From: an uncultured Eubacterium sp.
GTDB taxonomy: Bacteria; Bacillota; Clostridia; Lachnospirales; Lachnospiraceae
Direction: 5' to 3'
Assembly (NCBI GenBank): GCA_910586445.1
Contig: CAJUHV010000069.1
Location: 1 to 12,347 of the forward strand
Length of the DNA stretch: 12,347 nt
This document shows positions 5,806 through 11,786 of the stretch, piece after piece (the stretch's first letter is position 1; the number at the start of each line of letters is the position of its first letter). A model generated the notes under the pieces. It had not been told where the DNA came from, did no database searches, and worked only from the letters and a program-made list of their open reading frames with translations. The translations under genes were made by a program, and so were the position numbers.

Positions 5806-7884
5806 ATGAATAAAAGGTTATGGGCCGCGCTGATTGCAGCAGCAGTAACGCTGACTTCGACTGCAGTGGTGCCATGCAATTATGAAAAAATCGTTACCAG
5901 CGCGGCGCAGAAAAAGCCGAATGGAAGTGCAGAGGTAGCAGATACCTCGACCGACGGCAGGACTACGGCAGGCGGTTTTACGTTCAGCATAAACGGTACG
6001 GAGGCGATGATTACCGGCTACAGCGGTACGGCAACGGAGCTTAATATACCGACAAAGATCACAGTGACGAAGCCGAATTCATCATCCAGCAATTCGGGAG
6101 GTTCTATAAAGGCACCGGCTGACTCTGCCAATTCGACGGATTATAATGTAACGTCAATCGGCAGCAATGCGTTCAGCGGACATCTAGGCATAAAGACAGT
6201 AACGATGTCCGGCGGGACAGATAAGGATGGAAAGCTGTTCGGGCTCCGTACAATAGGTGAGCGGGCGTTTTTTGCATGTCAGGATCTGGCAACGATAACT
6301 ATTGCATCTACGACGACATCGATCGGTAACTTTGCATTTGCAGACTGCGTGGCATTAAACAGCATTAAAGTAGCGGACGGCAATCAGCGCTATAAAATCA
6401 TAGACGGTGCACTGTATTATTATACGGCTGGAACAGGAACCGGTGCATATAGTCTGGAGCAGTACCCGATCGGCAATACTGCAAAAGAATATAAGGTGCC
6501 GGATACACTGGCGACGACCCTGACCGAAATAGGTGAAGGGGCATTCTGGGGTTCGCAGAATCTGGAATCAATCTCACTGACATCTACAGTGAAAAAAATC
6601 GGTGAGCGGGCATTTGCGGAGTGCCGGAAACTGACCAGCATTTCTATGCCGTCAGGAGTGACATCAATTGGTGTGGAGGCCTTTAAGGGCGACCATTCGC
6701 TTGAGCAGGTGACGATTCCAGAAGCCGTGACTGTAATCAGTGTCGGCATGTTTCAGGACTGTGCGGCTTTAAAAACAGTCAATATGTCAGCTGACGTTAA
6801 AATGATCAGCAACCGGGCTTTCCAGGGATGTAAGGCAATGACAGAATTTGTCGTTCCGGCAAATGTAACGATGATTGGTGATCAGGCATTTGCGCAGTGT
6901 GAAGCGCTCAAGCAGGTGACTATTCCTGCAAAGACCACTTCGATCGGCAGCGGTGCGTTTTCTGGCACGACGGTGACAGTATTATGCCATAATGGCTCTC
7001 AGGCAGCTGTCTATGCAGCAAATAACGGCCTGACCCTGGAGCGTACTTATACGGTGAGCTTTTACACAAACTCTTCTTATTCAAATGTGATCTCTTCTCA
7101 GGAAGTCGTAGAGGGCAAAGATGCCGTGCCGCCTCAGGTAGAAGAACGGGCAGGCTACAGGATGAGCTGGAGCGGTGATTATACTGCAATCAGGCAGGAT
7201 ACAAGAGTTTATCAGGTATGGAAGAAGCTGTTTGCCGTTACATTTGTAGACAATTTTAACGGCAGGACGGAAGTAGTGCAGGTCGATGAAGGCGGCGTTG
7301 CCACACCTCCGGAATGGACGATGAACGGCTATTCATTATCCTGGGATACAGATCTGAACGATGAAATTTATTCAGACACTACGATACATGCAGTCTGGCA
7401 GAATGATTCGACTGGAGATGTCATAGATACTGATATTGTAAAGCCTAAGAAAAAAGGCAAGGAGCTGACGAAAGGAAACTATATATATAAAGTCAGCTCA
7501 GCAAAAGCAGAGAATCCTACTGTTAAATTTACGGGGCTGGTAAATGCGCAGGTATCTACGGTTAAGATTCCAGAGACAGTGTCGATCGGCGGTGTGCGCT
7601 ATACAGTAACGGCAGTTTCTGCCAATGCTGCAAACGGCAATTCTATGATCAGCAGTGTGATTATTAATAAAAATGTTACAAGCATCAGTGCAAAGGCATT
7701 TTACAACTGTACAAATCTGAAAAAGGTGAAGCTGAAGTCTAAATCCATTACAAAGATTAATAAGCGGGCATTTTCAAATATCCATGCAAAGGTAAAGTTT
7801 TATACTTATAATTCGCAGATCGGGAAGTACCGCGTTATGCTGAGAAATTCCGGCGTGAAAAAGCCGCGGGTAAAACGGCTGTAG
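5806..7884 (+). CDS. Secreted BspA-type leucine-rich repeat protein with two InlB-type B-repeats
   Basis: A 692-residue exported protein, probably a surface adhesin or binding protein. A Sec signal peptide covers about residues 1-22. The cysteine in VVPC does not form a lipobox because proline precedes it. A capping repeat with a Ser/Asn/Gly linker (about 57-115) leads into BspA-type LRR_5 repeats (about 115-395) of the form 'IGERAF-x-x-C-x-x-L-x-x-I-x-IP'. Two B-repeat (Listeria-Bacteroides type) units follow (about 413-472 and 475-533), each ending in a VW or AVW motif. A KPKKKGKE linker then precedes a C-terminal LRR-like module (about 555-692) ending in a basic tail, KKPRVKRL. There is no LPXTG motif, membrane anchor or SLH domain. 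The paralogous gene starts 21 bp downstream. Adhesion is known for some BspA proteins, but the ligand here is unknown. Confidence 0.92.
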   Translation: MNKRLWAALIAAAVTLTSTAVVPCNYEKIVTSAAQKKPNGSAEVADTSTDGRTTAGGFTFSINGTEAMITGYSGTATELNIPTKITVTKPNSSSSNSGGSIKAPADSANSTDYNVTSIGSNAFSGHLGIKTVTMSGGTDKDGKLFGLRTIGERAFFACQDLATITIASTTTSIGNFAFADCVALNSIKVADGNQRYKIIDGALYYYTAGTGTGAYSLEQYPIGNTAKEYKVPDTLATTLTEIGEGAFWGSQNLESISLTSTVKKIGERAFAECRKLTSISMPSGVTSIGVEAFKGDHSLEQVTIPEAVTVISVGMFQDCAALKTVNMSADVKMISNRAFQGCKAMTEFVVPANVTMIGDQAFAQCEALKQVTIPAKTTSIGSGAFSGTTVTVLCHNGSQAAVYAANNGLTLERTYTVSFYTNSSYSNVISSQEVVEGKDAVPPQVEERAGYRMSWSGDYTAIRQDTRVYQVWKKLFAVTFVDNFNGRTEVVQVDEGGVATPPEWTMNGYSLSWDTDLNDEIYSDTTIHAVWQNDSTGDVIDTDIVKPKKKGKELTKGNYIYKVSSAKAENPTVKFTGLVNAQVSTVKIPETVSIGGVRYTVTAVSANAANGNSMISSVIINKNVTSISAKAFYNCTNLKKVKLKSKSITKINKRAFSNIHAKVKFYTYNSQIGKYRVMLRNSGVKKPRVKRL

Positions 7885-7905
7885 AAATGGGAGGATAGAT
7901 GACAG

Positions 7906-9876
7906 ATGGAAAGAATGAAAAAAATAAGGATTTGGCATGTTGGGATTTTATTTGCAGTCACACTTTGTCTGGGCATACTAATGCAGACAGGGAGCGTGTA
8001 TGCTGCTGATGTTCCGCCGGGCAGCTATGCACCGGGCGAGGGTCAGCCTGGACATGATCTAGTTTTTACATTTACAGGTGACAGTACAGAAGCATGTGGT
8101 TTTGTAGCGAATGTGGAAAGCTATAAGTCCAGCGCAGTCAATAAAGGAGTATTACAAATACCTGAGACTATTATATATAAAAAAGATAGTGGAGATGGTA
8201 ACGCGGATCAGGGCGGCGGTAAAGCCGGTGAATCAAATACAAATGAAATTGAAGTAAGAGTCGCAGGCATTCTGCGTGGTGCGTTCAGCGGCTGTTCAGA
8301 TCTGGTCAGCCTGATCCTGCCTGAGAATATTTCTTATATCGGACAGGAGGCATTCAGTAACTGTAGTAATTTAGCAACTATACAGACAGCTGCTAAAATA
8401 ACAAATGAGACAAGTTATATTACCGCAGAAGAAATAGGATACCGGGCCTTTTATAACTGTACATCTTTAATATCTGTGCAGCTCGGCGAAAAATCAAGCC
8501 GCTCTGGCGGTGTCCGTACAGTCCAGGCGGAAGCATTTATGAATTGTACGCGCCTAAACAGCCTTGAGGTCGGGCCGACGGTAAACTGGATTGAAGGCGG
8601 TGCATTTTCAAACTGTATTGCACTGGACGGTTTGAGCGGATTAAAGGTGCGTAACAGCTCCATATTTTTTATAAGAAACGGCATACTGTATTTTAGGGAA
8701 AACGACCGCAGCAATACGCTTGTGCTCTGCCCGGCAGGCACACAGATCGGCATGCTGGAAGAGTTTCCGGAGTTTCTGACACAGATCCGCAGCCAGGCAT
8801 TTTATGGCTGCAGCGGGCTGGTATCGATTAAGATACCAAATACAGTAAAAAGCATCGGCGACCGGGCATTTTACAACTGTATCGGTCTTGGAAATGTTAC
8901 GATTCCGGCCTCTGTCACAAGCATCGGCGCAGAAGCGTTTTTAAACTGCAGCAGCGGGCTGTGTTTTATCTGTCAGAGCGGAAGTGTGGCGGAGACTTAT
9001 GCGATTTCCAATAATATTCCAAGAAATGTGGAATGTACCGTGACATTTTATAATACCGTGACAAATGAACGTACGACACGTACGGTTATGAGCGGCGGGA
9101 CGGTAGATCTTCCGGCAGGCTGGGAACGGGAAGGATACGTGCTGCGGTGGACAGATAATTTTGATTCCAATACGGTTGTTACCGCAGACAGGACTGTAAG
9201 CACTGTATGGAAAAAGCTGTATACCGTGACATTCCGTGATCCATATTCCGGCAATGAGTCAGTAGTGGCGGGGGTAGAAGAGGGCACAGAAGCTTCTGCA
9301 CCGAACTGGAGAAGAAAAGGATACAAACTGTCCTGGTCAACAGAGAATTACAGGATGGTAAATGCAGACATTACTGTAGATGCAGTCTGGCTTGTCGATA
9401 TTACCGTACCTGTAGAGGATGACGAGAACTCTGAGTATAAAAAAGGCGATATCGTCACGGTCGGAAATATTATCTATAAGATTTCCGGCTATACAGATAA
9501 AAGAGTACGTGTTATCGGGCTTGAAAACGAAAATGTATCAAAAGTCGTCATTCCAAATACGGTCAGCTTCGGCGGACGCAAATACACGGTAACATGTATC
9601 AATGCCAGTGCATTCCGTGGCAATCAGAGCATTACCAAGGTGACAATCAGCAAAAATCTGAGATCCATTGAAAATTATGCTTTTTATAATTGCTCGAAAT
9701 TGAAAAAAGTGGTAATTAAATCAAAAGTAATGGTCAATGTCAGCAACTATGCATTTAAGAGGACAAAAGATTCTTTAAAGGTATATGTTCCGACCAAAGG
9801 GCTGATCTCAACATATCGTTCCGCATTGCTGGATGCAGGGATGAGCAAAAAAGCAAAGGTTAAGAAAATACCTTAA
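7906..9876 (+). CDS. Paralogous secreted BspA-type LRR protein with two B-repeats
   Basis: A 656-residue protein with the same domain order as its upstream neighbour. The signal peptide ends near VYA-AD (residues 33-34). An N-terminal cap containing a Gly/Asp/Asn-rich linker (about 92-112) leads to LRR_5 repeats (about 118-352, such as AFYNCTSL and AFSNCIAL). B-repeats follow at about 377-436 and 438-496, then a C-terminal module (about 513-656) beginning GNIIYKISGYTDKRV and ending with the basic tail KKAKVKKIP. No LPXTG or other anchor is seen. The pair most likely arose by tandem duplication and has since diverged. GGGAGG (7889-7894) is 11 bases before this ATG, rather far. The ATG at 7915 would remove three residues, and the nearer ATG at 7899 is out of frame. 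It is probably co-transcribed with both neighbours. Confidence 0.92.
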   Translation: MERMKKIRIWHVGILFAVTLCLGILMQTGSVYAADVPPGSYAPGEGQPGHDLVFTFTGDSTEACGFVANVESYKSSAVNKGVLQIPETIIYKKDSGDGNADQGGGKAGESNTNEIEVRVAGILRGAFSGCSDLVSLILPENISYIGQEAFSNCSNLATIQTAAKITNETSYITAEEIGYRAFYNCTSLISVQLGEKSSRSGGVRTVQAEAFMNCTRLNSLEVGPTVNWIEGGAFSNCIALDGLSGLKVRNSSIFFIRNGILYFRENDRSNTLVLCPAGTQIGMLEEFPEFLTQIRSQAFYGCSGLVSIKIPNTVKSIGDRAFYNCIGLGNVTIPASVTSIGAEAFLNCSSGLCFICQSGSVAETYAISNNIPRNVECTVTFYNTVTNERTTRTVMSGGTVDLPAGWEREGYVLRWTDNFDSNTVVTADRTVSTVWKKLYTVTFRDPYSGNESVVAGVEEGTEASAPNWRRKGYKLSWSTENYRMVNADITVDAVWLVDITVPVEDDENSEYKKGDIVTVGNIIYKISGYTDKRVRVIGLENENVSKVVIPNTVSFGGRKYTVTCINASAFRGNQSITKVTISKNLRSIENYAFYNCSKLKKVVIKSKVMVNVSNYAFKRTKDSLKVYVPTKGLISTYRSALLDAGMSKKAKVKKIP

Positions 9877-9905
9877 AACTTTACAGGAAAGAGCGGAGGG
9901 ACAAG

Positions 9906-10034
9906 ATGGGCATACTTGTATTTATGGGCCTTATCATTTTATTATCAATCATTGTTGTTGTGATCACGGTGGTATCCTCGGTAGCAGGTACAGTAGCAGC
10001 TGTTGTAGACGATGAAGATTTGGAAAATGAATAA
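9906..10034 (+). CDS. 42-residue single-pass membrane peptide
   Basis: This small gene has an ideal ribosome binding site, GGAGG at 9895-9899, 6 bases before the ATG, which is the main reason to accept it. The product begins MGILVFMGLIILLSIIVVV, continues as one long hydrophobic helix to about residue 34, and ends in a strongly acidic tail, DDEDLENE. That predicts an inner-membrane peptide, possibly with the acidic end in the cytoplasm or at the membrane face. It starts 29 bp after the second LRR gene and is followed by the operon's terminator, so it is the likely third gene of that transcript. I do not recognise a family. It could assist export or localisation of the LRR proteins, but that is only positional inference. 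Confidence 0.75.
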   Translation: MGILVFMGLIILLSIIVVVITVVSSVAGTVAAVVDDEDLENE

Positions 10035-10054
10035 AGGAACGGATCAGATTTAAA

Positions 10055-10103
10055 GATAATAAAAAGTCTTTTGATAATAAAAGTTTTTTTTGATAATAAA
10101 AAG
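10055..10103 (+). repeat. Three AT-rich direct repeats, GATAATAAAAAG
   Basis: GATAATAAAAAG occurs at 10055-10066 and 10092-10103, with GATAATAAAAG at 10073-10083, giving spacings of 18 and 19 bp. They lie in the 3' untranslated region between the small membrane gene and the terminator. This could be slippage-made sequence or a protein/RNA binding site. Confidence 0.7.
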
Positions 10104-10118
10104 CTCTTTGATCAAGAC

Positions 10119-10163
10119 GAAAAAGAAGACAGGTAAGGAATTTTCTTACCTGTCTTCTTTTTT
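10119..10163. terminator. Strong bidirectional intrinsic terminator
   Basis: An 18-bp perfect stem pairs 10120-10137 (core GAAGACAGGTAAG) with 10145-10162 around a 7-base loop, with an A-run on the left and a T-run on the right. On either strand the hairpin is followed by U's, so it can stop both the LRR operon and the minus-strand CheC transcript, which converge here. Confidence 0.92.
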
Positions 10164-10301
10164 GTTCATGACAATAAATAATTCGCGCAGCGTGCTTTCT
10201 ATTGTTCATGACAATAAATAATTCGTGCAGTGTGCCTGTTATTGTACACGACAATACCAAGTTCGTAGAGCGCATTTGGTATTGTATGTGGCAGCAGCAG
10301 G
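10162..10301. repeat. Array of 40-bp-period hairpin repeats
   Basis: Units begin at 10162, 10202, 10242 and (partial) 10282. Units 1 and 2 share their first 24 bases exactly and about 35 of 40 overall; unit 3 shares about 26 of 40 with unit 2; unit 4 keeps only TTGTATGTG. Each full unit contains TTGT-5 bases-ACAA, and ACAATA at its start can also pair with TATTGT at the junction to the next. In unit 3 the arms are a perfect 10 bp (10251-10260 with 10276-10285), with changes on both sides that keep pairing (CCAA/TTGG). The array lies after the bidirectional terminator on the plus strand, so it would be transcribed only as the 3' untranslated region of the minus-strand CheC gene. Confidence 0.85.
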
Positions 10302-10327
10302 CTCTATTATTTGTAAAATACAGCCCT

Positions 10328-10957
10328 TTATAGATAAGGCATGCCTAATTTTTGGAAAAGAATCTGAATAGACCTGGAGTCTAACACTAGTATCAGGCCG
10401 CTGTTAATTTCTGTATTGCCAATATGCAGCTTTTCATCAATATATAATACCGGTTCATCATAGCTTCTGGATAATTTTTCGGCTGGTATGGAAACGAGTG
10501 CTGAGACACTGTCACAGTAGCTGTCTGGCGGCTTAATATTGATAAATAATTGTGTCATGGCAGCGATCGAATTGACGTACGCTGCGGTAGTAATATTACT
10601 CATTTCACGGACAACGGAGATATCCATATCGTCAATTTTGGTAAGGTCGGTAATATCTTTTGGATAAAATGTGTTGATCAGCTGCTTTGCAAAGTCTAGA
10701 TGAACGACTTCGAGCATGCAGCCGCGGATATCGCCTTCTAAGTCAACGGTCATGCCGAGCGCCTTTGCATGTCTGCCGCCCAGATAATCTGCTACTTTGT
10801 CATAGCTGACCAGGCTGATGACGGGGACTTCGATATCAACGACAGTATTCAGCAAAGATGCGAGTGCGGTTGCAGCATTGCCGGAACCAATATTGCCGAT
10901 CTCTCTTAGTACATCAAGATGCATAGAACTAAACTCTTCAATATTTGTGTAAGCCAT
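10328..10957 (-). CDS. cheC: CheC-family CheY-P phosphatase
   Basis: A 209-residue cytoplasmic protein of the CheC/CheX/FliY phosphatase family, which removes phosphate from CheY-P. Both active-site helices with the D/S-x3-E-x2-N signature are present: D15-x3-E19-x2-N22 in DVLREIGNIGSGNAATAL, and S114-x3-E118-x2-N121 in SVVREMSNITTAAYVNSI. Length and the duplicated layout match CheC rather than the shorter CheX. AGGAGG (complement of 10963-10968) lies 5 bases before the ATG. The gene stands alone: no cheA, cheW, cheY, cheD or flagellar operon is visible, and the nearest motility-like gene is the FliD-like one at 5044. It is followed in its own direction by the 40-bp hairpin array and then the terminator. 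No clear promoter is seen in the 76-bp gap from the cyclophilin gene, so the two may be co-transcribed. Confidence 0.92.
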   Translation of the reverse strand: MAYTNIEEFSSMHLDVLREIGNIGSGNAATALASLLNTVVDIEVPVISLVSYDKVADYLGGRHAKALGMTVDLEGDIRGCMLEVVHLDFAKQLINTFYPKDITDLTKIDDMDISVVREMSNITTAAYVNSIAAMTQLFINIKPPDSYCDSVSALVSIPAEKLSRSYDEPVLYIDEKLHIGNTEINSGLILVLDSRSIQILFQKLGMPYL

Positions 10958-11033
10958 ACATTCCTCCTCTTGTCTGCGGCCTAATGCCGTTTTTACTGTA
11001 CAGGTTTACTGAAAAGTAACAATCAAAAATTTG

Positions 11034-11555
11034 TCAGCAGGTTTCTGGAGCCGCATATTCGACGCCGAATGTATCTACTGATACTTTTTTCATCCGCTGT
11101 GTCTCGAACGGACGATCGCTATAATCAGTAGGAGTTTCTGCGATCTTATTCACGACATCCATTCCTTCTGTAATTTTGCCAAATGCTGCATAAGCGCCGT
11201 CCAGATGAGGGGATTTCTTATGCATAATAAAAAACTGAGAGCCGGCGGAGTCAGGCTCCATCGTGCGTGCCATGGATAAAACGCCCGGATCATGTGCTAG
11301 ATTGTTTTCAAAGCCGTTCTGCGAAAACTCGCCTTTGATCGTGTAGCCGGGGCCTCCTGTACCTGTGCCCTGCGGGTCGCCGCCCTGCAGCATAAACCCA
11401 TTGATTATACGGTGGAAAATAACGCCGTCGTAATAACCTTTTTGAATCAGGCTGATAAAATTATTCACTGTATTTGGTGCGATTTCAGGGTATAATTCGG
11501 CTTTCATAATGCTGCCGTCTTCCATTTCAATCGTTACAATTGGATTTTGTGCCAT
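11034..11555 (-). CDS. Cyclophilin-type peptidyl-prolyl cis-trans isomerase
   Basis: A 173-residue cytoplasmic cyclophilin that speeds proline isomerisation during protein folding. Visible active-site motifs are FHR (47-49, catalytic R49), the NGFMLQGGDPQGTG region with Q57, AGSQFFI (F108, F109) and HLDGAYAAFGKI. The position equivalent to the eukaryotic tryptophan is H117, which is usual for bacterial forms. There is no signal peptide, and the length is typical of small bacterial enzymes. I choose the ATG whose first base is 11555, because AAGGAG (complement of 11563-11568) lies 7 bases upstream. The longer frame from 11588 would add 11 charged residues encoded across that ribosome binding site. 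A divergent promoter lies just upstream. Only a weak GAAA-loop hairpin (around 11003-11020) is seen in the gap before CheC. Confidence 0.95.
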   Translation of the reverse strand: MAQNPIVTIEMEDGSIMKAELYPEIAPNTVNNFISLIQKGYYDGVIFHRIINGFMLQGGDPQGTGTGGPGYTIKGEFSQNGFENNLAHDPGVLSMARTMEPDSAGSQFFIMHKKSPHLDGAYAAFGKITEGMDVVNKIAETPTDYSDRPFETQRMKKVSVDTFGVEYAAPETC

Positions 11556-11597
11556 GTCTATTCTCCTTCTGTTTTCCTCTGATACCATTCTACTTCT

Positions 11598-11626
11598 ATT
11601 TTAATGGATTGTAAAGAAATCGTAAA
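11598..11626 (-). promoter_or_regulatory. Probable sigma-A promoter for the cyclophilin gene
   Basis: Read on the minus strand, TTTACG (11621-11626) and TAAAAT (11598-11603) are spaced by 17 bp, leaving a leader of about 40 bases. This is the only convincing promoter candidate upstream of the gene and probably also serves CheC. Confidence 0.6.
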
Positions 11627-11660
11627 GAGAAAATAAGTGCTTTTTTTAATTTTTGAATAA

Positions 11661-11689
11661 TTGAAGCGTAGAGAAACGTATGCTATACT
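11661..11689 (+). promoter_or_regulatory. Probable extended -10 sigma-A promoter for the last gene
   Basis: TTGAAG (11661-11666), a 17-bp spacer ending in TGC, and TATACT (11684-11689) make an extended -10 promoter (TGn-TATACT). It lies about 100 bp before the TTG start at 11787 and diverges from the cyclophilin promoter. Confidence 0.7.
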
Positions 11690-11698
11690 TTAAAGTAT
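11685..11698. promoter_or_regulatory. 14-bp palindrome over the -10 box (candidate operator)
   Basis: ATACTTTAAAGTAT is a perfect palindrome that overlaps the -10 element of the plus-strand promoter and extends past the likely start of transcription. A repressor bound here would block the promoter. It may be coincidental in AT-rich DNA. Confidence 0.4.
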
Positions 11699-11718
11699 GG
11701 AAAATAAATTTTTGTTAA

Positions 11719-11746
11719 AATAAACTTTTATTCATGAAAGTTTATT
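11719..11746. promoter_or_regulatory. 10-bp inverted repeat in the leader of the last gene
   Basis: AATAAACTTT (11719-11728) and AAAGTTTATT (11737-11746) flank an 8-base loop. It lies downstream of the promoter and about 40 bp before the start codon, so it may be an operator or an mRNA hairpin. No T-run follows, so it is not a terminator. Confidence 0.45.
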
Positions 11747-11786
11747 CAAACACAAGCTTATTGCAAAAAGATCGCGGGGTGTTTTT

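Noticed and set aside
5806..5877. First LRR protein as a lipoprotein
   Set aside because: The cysteine near residue 24 is preceded by proline (VVPC), which does not fit a lipobox; a normal Sec signal peptide is more likely.
9964..10275. 103-codon minus-strand frame across the terminator and repeat array
   Set aside because: It runs through an 18-bp terminator hairpin and the 40-bp repeats, overlaps the small membrane gene, and has no ribosome binding site.
10162..10301. The 40-bp repeats as a CRISPR array
   Set aside because: Units are contiguous with no unrelated spacers; the part after the shared 24 bases is itself conserved between units; and no cas genes are present.
11556..11588. Longer N-terminus for the cyclophilin
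   Set aside because: The extra 11 codons span the AAGGAG site that is well placed for the ATG at 11555, and known small cyclophilins start at the shorter position.
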